Positions 37,590 through 47,282 are shown, numbered from the stretch's first letter. The stretch is DNA of 64,000 nucleotides from Hymenobacter volaticus (GCF_022921055.1 NZ_CP095061.1:4317501-4381500); one strand, 5' to 3'. Notes: generated from the sequence alone by a model not told the origin. Program-made: numbers and translations.

Positions 37590-39815
37590 TTACCGCTCGA
37601 ACCGCACCGTAACGAATAGGTTGCGGCCGGGAGCACTAATGCCGGAGGCAAACACGCGGTAGTTGCTATCCAAAATGTTTTCTAGGCCGGCTTGCAAAGC
37701 CCACCGAGAAGTAAGTTGGTAGCTGGTGCGCAAGTTGAGCGTGTACCAGCCTAAGGCGCCGGCCGGAGTGGCCTGAGGCAGGTTATCTTCCCCGCTCGGG
37801 CTGTATTGCGCCACGGTTTTGCGGCCGTTGAAGAGCACCGAGCCTTCGGCCATCACGCGGCGCAGTTGATAAGTAAGTGCTGTGCGGCCATAAATGGGCG
37901 AAATGTGGTCGAGGGGCACGTCGGCGGTACGGTCGCGGCCGTGGGTGTAGGTCAGGGTGCCGTCGAAGCGCAAGTGAGCCGACAAGGCCAGCTGAGCGCG
38001 ACTGGAAATGCCATAGATGCGCGCCTGTCCCGTGTTAACGGTGGCCACGGTCTGGTAGGTTTTGCCGTTGTACTGGGTAGTGGTCTGGCCATCGGGGGCG
38101 GCGAAGGGGCGCACTACTAGCGCGTTGCGCAGGTTGGTATAGAAGCCCGTGACGGACAGCAGCAAGCGGTTTTCTATGTTCTCGGAAAGCTCCAACTCAT
38201 AATTCACGACCCGCTCCGGCTTCAGACCAGGATTCGGAATGATAAGGGTACCCATGGTTTGGCTGGTACCCGTAGTTTGCTCGAAAGTGCGGCTCAGGTC
38301 GTCCACGTTCGGGTTGCGAAATCCGGTAGCTACTAGTCCACTCGCGCGCAGGCCAGCCGGCAGCATGGCCACCAAACCCACGTTGCCATCCAACGACGAC
38401 GAATTCTGCTTTACGGTGTTGTAAGGCGAGTCGAAAAACTGGCGGTTGAAGGCGGCTTCCACTTGTACATTGCTGAATCGCAAGCCATCCGAGAAAATTA
38501 GGTGGTCGGTTATTTCCCAGCGGTGCGCGGCGTAAGCGCCAACCGTACCGTAGGTCGAGCCGTTGGGGTAACGGGTGACAATAGGCTGTACCGCTCCGGT
38601 CAGGATGTTGACGCCCTCCCCTATGCTGCGAACCTTGTTGTGAGTTACTTCGGCACCGTAGCGCAACTCGTGCTGGCCGAGGTCCTTGAACAAATCTAGG
38701 TTGGCACTGAGCACCCGTACTTTCTCGGTGTTTTCCTGGCGCACATTCACCCCGAAGTCGCGCACCAAGCGGCTTTCCTCGATGTCCTGCACGGCGGGCG
38801 TCAGGCGCAGCACATCGTAGAACTTGATTTGGCGCGTCAGCTCTAACTGGTAGCTGGCAAACAGGCGCTTTTGCGGACCGTATTCCCACTCGGCGTAGCG
38901 CAAAGCACCGTTGCGGTACGTCTGGAGGCGGTCGAAGCGCGGAATATCGGAGGTAGTGGAGAGCTGGAGGTTGAGCGTGTGGTGCTGCCCGGCTTGCGGC
39001 TGAAACAGTACTTTCTGCACTACATCTAACTGGCGGTAGCCCGTGAACTTCTGTCGGTTGGGATGCTCGTTGTTTACTACTACGTCTTTACCATTCTGCC
39101 GCTCCACGTACTGCTTCACTTCCCCAAAACCGGGATACTTGTCCATGCCGTTGCGGCCTTTGCGCAAGTCATCGAAATCGGTGGCCGTCACGCTGGTCAG
39201 CAGCGCCCACCGCTGCCAGCCCAGACTTACATCGGTGTGCACCGTTTTTTCGCGGGCGGCGGTGGCGTAGCGCAGCAGGTTGTTGGTGAGTACCTGCGGG
39301 CCAGTAGTGCCGCTGTCGGCTAGCTTCGGCTGCTTGGTATAGAGGCTGATAACACCGCCCAACGCGTCGGAACCGTACATCACGGCCCCAGCCCCGTTCA
39401 GAATTTCCGTCCGCTCCAGCGAGTTGGCGTCTACTGTCAGGATGTTTTGGAGGTGACCCGCGCGGTAGATGGCATTGTTGAGCCGAACGCCATCTACAAC
39501 CAGCAGCACCTTGTTGGCTTCGAAACCGCGCAGCACCGGCGAACCGCCACCAAGCTGCGACTTCTGCACAAACACCCAACCCGAATTTAGCAACGCATCG
39601 GCAGTAGTAGCCGGATTCAGCAACCGAATCTGGCGGGCACTCAGCACGTCTATTTGTTGCGGCAAATCCAGCTTTCGTTCCCCCTGTATGCGGTTAGCCG
39701 ACACGACTACCTCATTCAAGCCAACAATACGGGTGGTGTCGGGCGTAGTGGCCGTTTGAGCAGCGGCCGGAATGATGATGAGTAAGGCAAATGAGATAGG
39801 TAACGTTTGCTTCAT
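37590..39815 (-). CDS. TonB-dependent outer-membrane receptor
   Basis: About 741 aa. ATG 39815 gives a signal peptide (LPISFALLIIIPAAAQ). The plug domain (about 30-165) includes NEVVVSANR, PVLRGFEANKVLLVVDGVRL and GAVMYGSDALGGVI. The remaining ~570 residues are beta-barrel with the terminal aromatic strand ending RNLFVTVRFER. The plug sequence resembles heme/hemoglobin-type receptors more than siderophore ones, though no ligand motif decides it. A full-length gene; a double TonB-C gene lies 1.1 kb away. Confidence 0.9.
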   Translation of the reverse strand: MKQTLPISFALLIIIPAAAQTATTPDTTRIVGLNEVVVSANRIQGERKLDLPQQIDVLSARQIRLLNPATTADALLNSGWVFVQKSQLGGGSPVLRGFEANKVLLVVDGVRLNNAIYRAGHLQNILTVDANSLERTEILNGAGAVMYGSDALGGVISLYTKQPKLADSGTTGPQVLTNNLLRYATAAREKTVHTDVSLGWQRWALLTSVTATDFDDLRKGRNGMDKYPGFGEVKQYVERQNGKDVVVNNEHPNRQKFTGYRQLDVVQKVLFQPQAGQHHTLNLQLSTTSDIPRFDRLQTYRNGALRYAEWEYGPQKRLFASYQLELTRQIKFYDVLRLTPAVQDIEESRLVRDFGVNVRQENTEKVRVLSANLDLFKDLGQHELRYGAEVTHNKVRSIGEGVNILTGAVQPIVTRYPNGSTYGTVGAYAAHRWEITDHLIFSDGLRFSNVQVEAAFNRQFFDSPYNTVKQNSSSLDGNVGLVAMLPAGLRASGLVATGFRNPNVDDLSRTFEQTTGTSQTMGTLIIPNPGLKPERVVNYELELSENIENRLLLSVTGFYTNLRNALVVRPFAAPDGQTTTQYNGKTYQTVATVNTGQARIYGISSRAQLALSAHLRFDGTLTYTHGRDRTADVPLDHISPIYGRTALTYQLRRVMAEGSVLFNGRKTVAQYSPSGEDNLPQATPAGALGWYTLNLRTSYQLTSRWALQAGLENILDSNYRVFASGISAPGRNLFVTVRFER

Positions 39816-40313
39816 AAATGGTACTTCGGATTGAGAACAGGTCGCAATCAAAGTTATGAAACTTAGCTTAGCAGTAGCAGCACTTTCATAAGCAGTAATT
39901 ACGGTCCGCTAGCGCCCATTTCTCAGCTTACTCTTGGTTCTATTCGGCTACTAAGTGAAGAGCTTTGGAAATGAAAGGAAGAAGGAGGTTAACAGATCAT
40001 CATTAGACCGTCCTGCTGAGCAGAGCCGAAGCATCTCGCGTGCTGACGTTGTAGTGCTAACCGTTCTGCTGAACGAAGGCGCCGCCGTAGTCGAAGCATC
40101 TCGCTCGGGTGAGAAATCCTTTTGCCATTGCAACGAGTCGAGCAAGATGCTTCGGCTCCGCTCAGCAGGGCAATACCTCTGCAACGGTAGTACGCGAGCT
40201 AATTCGACCCCGCTTTGCATGACTCTCCCATACTTTCCACAGTCATGGATTCTTTTTGACAGCCTACTATTTTGCTGTAACCTGACTAGAGTAGCTTGTC
40301 TAGTGGCTCTGTC
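39816..40313. other. 498-base intergenic region with repeat
   Basis: Region upstream of the TonB-dependent receptor. No gene supported; 40005-40205 is a REP-like repeat. The unconserved 156- and 89-codon frames here are by-products of the repeat. Confidence 0.55.
40005..40205. repeat. REP-like palindromic repeat, copy 3
   Basis: About 200 bases with GAAGCATCTCGC and GCAAGATGCTTC arms. Bases 40005-40135 are an inverted, about 90% identical copy of 34290-34418 by eye. Confidence 0.8.
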
Positions 40314-40772
40314 TTATCCAGCTACTGCGGCTATGCACTTCAGCTCGATGGCAATGGGCGTGGGCAAGCAATTCACCTCGACGGTGGTGCGGCAGGGCTG
40401 GTTGCTCTGGAAATATTCGGCGTAGAGACGATTGTAGGTTGGGAAATCAACTTTCATGTTGGTTAGAAACACCGTCACGTCTACCAAATCCTCCCAGCGG
40501 GCCCCCGCTTCTTCCAAGATGTAGCGCACGTTTTGAAAGACGGCGTGGCACTGACTTTCGAAGTCGTAGCGCAGGATGTTGCCGGCCGCGTCTTGCTCTA
40601 CGCCGGGCACCGCCTGCTGCCCGCGCTGGCGTGGCCCCACTCCTGACAAGAACAGCAGATTGCCTACCCGGCGCGCGTGCGGGTACAGCCCTACCGGCTC
40701 GGGCGCACGACTGGAATTGTGAGCAGTAGATGCGGCCGATGTGCCGCCAGCGGAAGTAGTGTCAGGTCCCAT
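40314..40772 (-). CDS. RidA (YjgF/YER057c/UK114) family protein
   Basis: Protein of 152 aa, likely an enamine/imine deaminase of the RidA superfamily. Core motifs are NLLFLSGVGPRQRGQ (near residue 37) and PCRTTVEVNCLPTPIAIE near the end. They include the Arg-Thr-Thr-Val-Glu segment with the conserved Arg used in substrate binding. The first ~30 residues (Ala/Ser/Thr-rich) are an extension compared with the ~125-aa core. The physiological substrate may be a PLP-derived enamine; not determinable here. Confidence 0.88.
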   Translation of the reverse strand: MGPDTTSAGGTSAASTAHNSSRAPEPVGLYPHARRVGNLLFLSGVGPRQRGQQAVPGVEQDAAGNILRYDFESQCHAVFQNVRYILEEAGARWEDLVDVTVFLTNMKVDFPTYNRLYAEYFQSNQPCRTTVEVNCLPTPIAIELKCIAAVAG

Positions 40773-40889
40773 ACGCCAAAACTAGCCGATTTTCGGGGCC
40801 GACAGAGCGCCACTGAACCAGCGTACCTACTGGTGCGGTTGTTGAGTTAACTTCGGCCTCTCCACCCATCTACTCCTGTATTTCTCGCT

Positions 40890-41720
40890 ATGCAGTATTT
40901 TTTCCGTCGTTTCGCTTTCGTGGCGTTGCTGGCCCTACCCATGGCTGCACCCGCACTAGCCCAGCAGAAACTGAAGTACCCCAAACCGGAACCCGAACAG
41001 ATCTATGATGCCGTGGCCCAACCCGCCGTACCTATTGGCGGCGTAGAAGCCTACGCCCAATACCTGGCCGACAACCAACAATACCCTACCGCCGCCTTGC
41101 AGCGCGGGGTGGCCGGCACCGTGGAAGTTACCTTTGTGGTGGAAAAGTCGGGCGTCATATCCAATGTAGCGGCCAGCAAGCCCGTCGATCCACTGCTCGA
41201 TGCCGAAGCAGTGCGGTTAATTAAGGGCGGCCCCAAATGGACGCCGGCGCAGCACAAAGGTCAGAAAGTGCGCCAGCGCGTCAACATTCCGATAGCCTTC
41301 CAAATACCGCTCGGGGCCGGTGGGCCGGCTCCGGCCACCGAACCAGCCACCGCCGGCACTGCTCCAGCTGGCGCCCCCACACCAGCGGGCAACACAACCA
41401 AATCGGGAGCCACTATCATCACGCCCGACCAGCCGGCCCGGCCTGTAGGCGGCACCGAGGCGTTTTTCGAGTGGATTCAGAAAAATCAGCAATACCCCGC
41501 CCTGGCCCGGCAACGGAAGGTGGAAGGCAAAGTGATGGTGGAATTTGTTATCCAGAAAGACGGCTCCCTCACCGATGCGAAGGTGGTGAAACCCCTCGGC
41601 TCAGGCCTCGACCAGGAAGCGCTGCGGCTTATCAAGACAGCGCCCAAGTGGACGCCTGCTTCGTATCAAGGTCAACCATTAAAGCAAAAGATGGTCTTGC
41701 CTGTTCTATTTCAGTTGTAA
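40890..41720 (+). CDS. Exported protein with two TonB C-terminal domains
   Basis: Protein of 276 aa. A signal peptide (FVALLALPMAAPALAQ) is followed by two repeats of the TonB_C fold (about 45-140 and about 180-276), separated by a Pro/Ala/Thr linker. Each repeat has VEAYAQYLADNQQYP/TEAFFEWIQKNQQYP, then GTVEVTFVVEKSG/GKVMVEFVIQKDG and an EAVRLIK/EALRLIK end. There is no membrane anchor besides the signal peptide and no proline-rich energy-transducing stalk, so it cannot act as a classical TonB. A periplasmic adaptor role is possible. Confidence 0.82.
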   Translation: MQYFFRRFAFVALLALPMAAPALAQQKLKYPKPEPEQIYDAVAQPAVPIGGVEAYAQYLADNQQYPTAALQRGVAGTVEVTFVVEKSGVISNVAASKPVDPLLDAEAVRLIKGGPKWTPAQHKGQKVRQRVNIPIAFQIPLGAGGPAPATEPATAGTAPAGAPTPAGNTTKSGATIITPDQPARPVGGTEAFFEWIQKNQQYPALARQRKVEGKVMVEFVIQKDGSLTDAKVVKPLGSGLDQEALRLIKTAPKWTPASYQGQPLKQKMVLPVLFQL

Positions 41721-41943
41721 AGTATTTGACGGGCGTACGCGTCCAGTAAGTAGGCTATGAGTACCAGAGAGCGGATGGAAAGGCGGCACTATGCTTCGCA
41801 AAAATCACCTAAGTCCAGTATCTTGTTACTAATATCCAACTACTTATACCGTATAGCCCGCTCGTTATTCCTTTCCAGAGTGAGACCATTGGTTCCTAGC
41901 CTGGGCTAGGCCAATTGTTCTGAGCGTTCTTTCCGCCTTCCAC

Positions 41944-43500
41944 ATGCTTACTCTTCCGCTGCTTTCTGCCCCACCCGTAGCTACTCAGCCTCCCCTCGAA
42001 GCCGATACTTTCAAAGTTTGGCCTTATCAAACGCGCTTTCTGCAAGCCGCCCAGAACATTGCCAACGGTATTTTCAATGCGCTCGACGACGAGTTAGAAC
42101 CGTTCACTATGTTGCTGGCCCTGCATATCGATTCGCCCCAGCCTGATGCGCCTCTCGTTCATTTGGAACCAGCCAACCACGGCCTCGATACACTGCATTT
42201 CACCAACGCCGTAAACCGGGGCCGTGACATCGAACGCCTTGTTCCTGTTTCGCTTGCCATTCGGGAGGAAGTGACGCCCGAAATGCTCAACCGTCGGCAA
42301 GAGTCGTTGGGCATCCGGACGGCCGTGCAGGATGTGTTCGACAAGCTCGATGAAAACACCATCTACCAGCACGTGCCCGGCTGGCCTATCCGCATCAATG
42401 GCTACTTCGTGATGACGGTACTGCGGGTGCGGCGCAAAGCTATGCGCGCTTATCCGTCGTTGCGGCCCCACCGTTTCTACACCGATGGTCGGCCCTTGGC
42501 ACCTTCGCTGTTGGCAGCGGCCATCTTCCGCTTCACCGAAGAGTGCGTGAAATCGTTGAGTGAGCCGGAACCCGGTTCTGGCATCATGATGCGCCCCCGC
42601 GAAACCGAAGAAATACTGCGCGCCGCCGGCAAAAGCCTGCTCGATACGCCCGCGCAGGCGCTCGGGGCCGAACCCGGTGCGGCGCGGCTCTTCAACACGC
42701 TAAACACCATTTCCAGCTTGCGCTACGAAGGCGCCGGCGGAGTGGGTAAGCTCATTATGGCCCGCCGCCGCCACCCCAATGTGGAAGAGGTATTTGCCCT
42801 CACCTGCCCTACCCCGCTCACCGACTACCGGGCCGTGCGCAAACTGCTCGAAATGACCACGCCCGACGTGAGCTTGCTCTCGGATAGTGAAAATGTGTAC
42901 GCGCTTGGGCGGCTTGTTGGCGAGTACGACCCGACCCGGGAAGACTTGTTCGTCATCAACTTCATCAACCACTACGCCTGGGAGTTTCAGCACGACGGCA
43001 AGGTGCTGATGCGTACCATTTACAGCCAGCCGAGTTTGCCCCGCTCGCGCGTCAACCGCACGCGGTTCCGCAAAGACCTGAAGCGCACCTTCCACCTCAC
43101 CGACCCGGCCAAGATCGAGCACTTGTGGGAAGTGGTGCTGGAAGCCAGCCGCCAAAAGCACGGCACACTGATGGTCATTACCACCGAAGCCCTAGCCGAA
43201 GCCGACCGCCTGAAGCTGCAATGCACCCTGATTGAGCCGGTGCCCCTCACGCCGCTCATCACCCGCCTCGTCACGTCGATTGATGGCGCCGTTCTTCTCG
43301 ACCCCGACGGCTACTGCTATTCCATCGGCGTAATCTTGGATGGTAAAGCCTCAGGCCGCGGCACTAGCACCCGCGGCGCCCGCTACAATTCGGCTATTCG
43401 CTATGTGGAAACGTCGCCTTATCCCTGCCTGGCCATTGTGGTCAGCGAAGACGGCATGGTGAATATCATCACCAAAGACCGACTGGAAGAAGAGGACTAA
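41944..43500 (+). CDS. Diadenylate-cyclase-like (DisA_N) sensor protein with altered RHR motif
   Basis: Protein of 518 aa. The N-terminal ~400 residues are unrecognised by sequence but resemble the large sensor-like regions found before DisA_N domains in Bacteroidota (DACNV/DACNG-type names). The C-terminal DisA_N domain (about 430-515) has SIDGAVLLDPDG with DGA at 447-449. RGARYNSA lies at 477-484, exactly 33 residues after DGA, the spacing seen in DisA (Asp75 to Arg108). In place of the catalytic RHR there is Arg480-Tyr481-Asn482, so activity or product may differ from c-di-AMP. It ends AIVVSEDGMVNIITKDRLEEED. Lone gene with its own terminator. Confidence 0.78.
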   Translation: MLTLPLLSAPPVATQPPLEADTFKVWPYQTRFLQAAQNIANGIFNALDDELEPFTMLLALHIDSPQPDAPLVHLEPANHGLDTLHFTNAVNRGRDIERLVPVSLAIREEVTPEMLNRRQESLGIRTAVQDVFDKLDENTIYQHVPGWPIRINGYFVMTVLRVRRKAMRAYPSLRPHRFYTDGRPLAPSLLAAAIFRFTEECVKSLSEPEPGSGIMMRPRETEEILRAAGKSLLDTPAQALGAEPGAARLFNTLNTISSLRYEGAGGVGKLIMARRRHPNVEEVFALTCPTPLTDYRAVRKLLEMTTPDVSLLSDSENVYALGRLVGEYDPTREDLFVINFINHYAWEFQHDGKVLMRTIYSQPSLPRSRVNRTRFRKDLKRTFHLTDPAKIEHLWEVVLEASRQKHGTLMVITTEALAEADRLKLQCTLIEPVPLTPLITRLVTSIDGAVLLDPDGYCYSIGVILDGKASGRGTSTRGARYNSAIRYVETSPYPCLAIVVSEDGMVNIITKDRLEEED

Positions 43501-43859
43501 AGACTTAATTTCCTTAACTGCACTGCGCAAAGCTTCGCCTTATTCGGGCAGGCTTTGCGCAGTTTTGTTTTTGCTTAATAGGAACATGAGCTACCTCTTG
43601 GTGCTCAACAGTAACATATCCACAACTACACTAGCTAATTAGCAGCTGAAAAACGCTTATGCTTTGATAGTCAGATCGAAGGGCTAAATAAGCAGTGTGA
43701 TAAATACGGTTCTTTGAAGTTTGGTAAGAAGCTCATGCACATAATCTTATTGCCCTATATCTAGATAAATATTTCTGTTTCTCATTTATCATCGATACGT
43801 TTAGATACAAGCCGCCTTAACAGGACCTGTGTTTCGTTCTTTCACTTCTATCCAGTTCT
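43501..43859. other. 359-base intergenic region
   Basis: Contains the terminator at 43522-43563. The rest is A/T-rich and must hold the promoter of the M36 protease gene; no exact TAnnTTTG was found and no gene is seen. Confidence 0.55.
43522..43563 (+). terminator. Terminator of the DisA_N-like gene
   Basis: Twelve-bp perfect arms (43522-43533 and 43552-43563) around an 18-base loop, followed by TTTTG and a T-rich run. It is 21 bases after the stop codon. Confidence 0.75.
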
Positions 43860-46481
43860 ATGAAAACAAGCTTTACGCCTCCCAATTGCCGCCCCTTACT
43901 TGTAGCTGCTATGCTGGCATTGCCCGGTTTAGCCGCGGCACAATCCACGCCTTTGCGCACGGCGTTGCAGCAACTCAGCAGCCGAAGCACCAAGTTTGGG
44001 TTGAGCGCCGCCGACGTGGCTGACCCAGCCGTAACCAGTTCTTATACAGACGAGGGCTCAGCCATTACGCACGTGTACTTGCGGCAGCGGTATCAAGGAA
44101 TTGAGATTTATGGAGCGGAAGCCGACATGCACCTCGACCGCAACGAGAAAGTGGTCAGCATGAACACGGCCTTTTTACCTAATGTAAATTCGCTGGCCCG
44201 TGCGGCAGCAACCGTGCCTTCGCTCACGCCTGTGCAGGCAGTAGCTGCCGCAGCTCGTGCCCTCAACCTGGCGGCTCCCGGCAATCTGACGATAACCAAA
44301 GCAGGCGCCCCCGCTGCCGGTATGGTTTTCAACGAAGGCGGTATTTCGCTGGACCCTATTTCCGTCAAGCTCATGTACCAGGCCCGGCCGAGCGGTGAGC
44401 TAGTGCTGGTATGGGACGTGACCATTGCCCCAAAGAGCGGCGACCATTACTGGAATGCGCGCGTTGATGCCGCCACGGGTCAACTCGTTGACAAGACCGA
44501 CCTCACCAACTCGGAGCCAGTAGGGTTTATGGAGCTGACGCAACGTGCGCTAGCTACTCCTACCTGGCCCGAAACCCAACCTAGCGCGGCCGCCACGCCC
44601 AACAGCTACAACGCGTATCCCTTAACCGTTGAAAGCCCCCTCTACGGTGCCCGGCAACTGCAAGTAAACCCCGCCGACCCCACATACTCGCCCTTTGGCT
44701 GGCACGATACCAACGGCGCGGCTGGCCCCGAATTCACTATTACCCGCGGCAACAACGTGCACGCCTACGAGGACCGTGCGGCCCGCAACGGCAACCCATT
44801 AGGCTACAGCCCCGATGGTGGCCCCGACCTGTCGTTCGACTTTCCGTTCAACCAAACAGATGCCCCGCAGGTGTACCAAGATGCGGCCATCACCAACCTA
44901 TTTGTTTGGAACAACCTGATGCACGACGTAATGGCCTACAAAGGCTTCAACGAAGTGAGCGGCAACTTCCAGGTAACCAACTACAGCGGCACCGGCCTCG
45001 GCAACGACGATGTGCGGGCTGAAGCCCAAGACGGCGGCGGCACCAACAACGCTAACTTCTCGACTCCCGTCGATGGGCAGCGGCCCCGCATGCAGATGTA
45101 CCTCTGGCCCGGCGGCACCGGCAGTATCGTGAGCCCGGCTACTATTGCGGGCTCGTTGCCCATGCGCGGCACCGCGTATGGCCGGACATTGACCGCCGCC
45201 GGCCCTATTTCCGGCCGGGTAGTACTAGCTAATGACGGCTCGGCGAACCCGCCGCGCAGTTGCAGCCCATTGCTGAACGCCGCCGACATCAACGGCAATA
45301 TTGCGCTGGTGTATCGGGGCGGCACTTGCTCTACTCCTGCCAAAATCCGAAATGCGCAAGACGCCGGCGCCCGGCTAGTAATCATTGCCGACAGTATTCC
45401 GAACACCGCTATTGCCAACTATGGCGGCGCCACCGATACGGTGGGGCTGCGCATTCCTTCGGTGGCTATTTCCAAAGCCGATGGCGACAAAATTCGGGGC
45501 GCACTTACTTCTGGTACCGCCGTCACCATTAGCGTAAGCGGCATCACCCGCGACGGTGACTTCGACAACGGCGTAATTGCCCACGAATACGGTCATGGCA
45601 TCTCCAACCGCCTCACCGGTGGTCCAGCCGTGGCGGGCTGCCTCGGCAACGCCGAGCAGATGGGCGAAGGCTGGAGCGACTTCTTCGGCCTCTGGATGAC
45701 CACCAAGCCCGGCGACCAAGGCTTCACTCCGCGCGGCATCGGCAACTACGTGACCGGCGCCGCTACCGATGGCTACGGAATTCGGCCCCAGCGCTATTCA
45801 ACGGATTTTGCGGTCAACAACCAGACCTATGCCAACATCGGGGTGGCACCTTACACGGCGGTACACGCTATTGGCTCGGTGTGGGCTGCCACGCTCTGGG
45901 ATTTGAACTGGAAGCTAGTCGAGAAATACGGCTACAACCGCAACCTAAAAGCGGCTACCGGCGGCAACAACATCGCTCTCAAGCTGGTAATCGACGGGCT
46001 GAAGTTGCAAGTGTGCCGCCCTGGCTTCCTCGATGGCCGCGACGGCATCTTGAAAGCTGATTCCATCTATAACAACAAAGCCAACACCTACCTCATTTGG
46101 CAGGTATTCGCCCGCCGGGGTATGGGTATCGATGCCGTGCAAGGTTCCAGCAACGTTATCACCGACCAAGTAGCCGGCTACCTAATTCCGACGCGCGTAC
46201 TGGCTACTCAGTCGCAACAGCAGCGCGACGAGTTGGTGGAAGTATATCCAAACCCTGCTAGCAGCGAGCTAACCGTACGCCTGCCCGTTAGCAGCAAAAC
46301 ACCCGTACAGATTTCCCTGCTGACGGTATTGGGTAAGACGGTGCAAACCACTGCCGTGCCCTCCGGACAGTTGCAGCAAGGTGCTCGCCTAAACACGAGC
46401 GACGTAGCCAATGGCCTTTACATCGTGCAACTGCGCTCCTCCGCCGGCACCTTCACCAAGCGTGTGGTAATTCAGCACTAG
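43860..46481 (+). CDS. Secreted M36 (fungalysin) metalloprotease with PA domain and T9SS sorting tail
   Basis: Protein of 873 aa. A signal peptide (PLLVAAMLALPGLAAAQ) precedes an FTP-type propeptide, then the M36 catalytic domain with zinc motif HEYGH (His575, Glu576, His579) and EGWSDFFG (Glu603). A PA domain (about 455-555) is inserted just before the zinc motif. The C-terminal ~80 residues (VEVYPNPASSELTVRLP ... GLYIVQLRSSAGTFTKRVVIQ) form a type A type IX secretion sorting domain, so the enzyme is predicted to be secreted or cell-surface bound. It probably degrades proteins or peptides outside the cell. Confidence 0.92.
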   Translation: MKTSFTPPNCRPLLVAAMLALPGLAAAQSTPLRTALQQLSSRSTKFGLSAADVADPAVTSSYTDEGSAITHVYLRQRYQGIEIYGAEADMHLDRNEKVVSMNTAFLPNVNSLARAAATVPSLTPVQAVAAAARALNLAAPGNLTITKAGAPAAGMVFNEGGISLDPISVKLMYQARPSGELVLVWDVTIAPKSGDHYWNARVDAATGQLVDKTDLTNSEPVGFMELTQRALATPTWPETQPSAAATPNSYNAYPLTVESPLYGARQLQVNPADPTYSPFGWHDTNGAAGPEFTITRGNNVHAYEDRAARNGNPLGYSPDGGPDLSFDFPFNQTDAPQVYQDAAITNLFVWNNLMHDVMAYKGFNEVSGNFQVTNYSGTGLGNDDVRAEAQDGGGTNNANFSTPVDGQRPRMQMYLWPGGTGSIVSPATIAGSLPMRGTAYGRTLTAAGPISGRVVLANDGSANPPRSCSPLLNAADINGNIALVYRGGTCSTPAKIRNAQDAGARLVIIADSIPNTAIANYGGATDTVGLRIPSVAISKADGDKIRGALTSGTAVTISVSGITRDGDFDNGVIAHEYGHGISNRLTGGPAVAGCLGNAEQMGEGWSDFFGLWMTTKPGDQGFTPRGIGNYVTGAATDGYGIRPQRYSTDFAVNNQTYANIGVAPYTAVHAIGSVWAATLWDLNWKLVEKYGYNRNLKAATGGNNIALKLVIDGLKLQVCRPGFLDGRDGILKADSIYNNKANTYLIWQVFARRGMGIDAVQGSSNVITDQVAGYLIPTRVLATQSQQQRDELVEVYPNPASSELTVRLPVSSKTPVQISLLTVLGKTVQTTAVPSGQLQQGARLNTSDVANGLYIVQLRSSAGTFTKRVVIQH

Positions 46482-46502
46482 CCGTTCGATTTTAGTGCTT
46501 TA

Positions 46503-46541
46503 GCAAAAACGCCCGTCTGGTCTTCAGACGGGCGTTTTTGC
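46503..46541 (+). terminator. Terminator of the M36 protease gene
   Basis: Perfect 17-bp arms (46503-46519 and 46525-46541) around a 5-base loop with A and T tracts at the ends, 21 bases after the protease stop. It may also serve the convergent minus-strand gene ending at 46569. Confidence 0.9.
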
Positions 46542-46568
46542 TATCATAAAAAGACAAGGTTAGTCTTC

Positions 46569-47282
46569 TTATGGTTGAGGATTTTTGGAGACATAGAGCG
46601 TCCCGTTTTGCTCGCCGCAAAAAGCAAACTTGTCTCGCCGGCCGCACAAGGGGGCCGAACCCGTGACGTACAGCCGAGACTTGCTGTCTATGTATAAGCT
46701 CGTGAGTTGATGCTCCTGCGGCAAGCTCAGCGTACGGCCAGTGGAAGTCTTAATTCCCACTGATTCCACATAAAAGCTCGTAGAATTTGGCGATTTAGGA
46801 GTTAGCAGATAGTCGATGCTGTATTCGGTACCGATTGAGTTAGTGACGCGGTTTAGTGCTGTTTTGGGTTCCCAATCCGCTTTTCGCCTCCAATTTCGGT
46901 AGGGTTTCCACGTAGCGCCTTCGTCCAGGCTATAATGAGAAGGCGTAACGGCATAAGCTGTTGAGGAATTTAAAGCACTCCCAAGCTGGCCATTTAGAGC
47001 TAGCAGTGTATCCTGTTGCTTGAGAAAACCAAATAAACCAATTGGAGACGTGTAGTTAGCAGTTTGCCACGTCTTACCCCGGTCCTTGGTTTGATAAATC
47101 TTGAAATTCGTGGTGATTACCAGCGTGCCATCGATGTCGCCGTGTACAGCCTGAATGGCGCGATTGTCAGGAGACGTGAGGATGTACCAGTCTTTATCTT
47201 CAGGCTGCACATCGTTTTCTGAATCTTTCTGGCATCCGCTCAAGATCAGCACCAGTATAGCAGGTAAAAGGAGTCGTTTCAT
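46569..47282 (-). CDS. Lipoprotein with possible beta-propeller (sortilin/BNR-like) repeats
   Basis: Lipoprotein of 237 aa with lipobox ILSGCQKD. Segments such as IYQTKDRGKTWQTANY and YSLDEGATWKPYRN are BNR/sortilin-type Asp-box-like turns, in a sequence of alternating strands. The protein is short for a full propeller, so it may be a partial blade set. Function unknown. It is convergent with the M36 protease gene and its product is probably at the cell envelope. Confidence 0.7.
   Translation of the reverse strand: MKRLLLPAILVLILSGCQKDSENDVQPEDKDWYILTSPDNRAIQAVHGDIDGTLVITTNFKIYQTKDRGKTWQTANYTSPIGLFGFLKQQDTLLALNGQLGSALNSSTAYAVTPSHYSLDEGATWKPYRNWRRKADWEPKTALNRVTNSIGTEYSIDYLLTPKSPNSTSFYVESVGIKTSTGRTLSLPQEHQLTSLYIDSKSRLYVTGSAPLCGRRDKFAFCGEQNGTLYVSKNPQP

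Noticed and set aside
39955..40425. A 156-codon plus-strand open frame over the repeat and ridA end
   Set aside because: Its first half is translated REP-like repeat and the rest is antisense to ridA.
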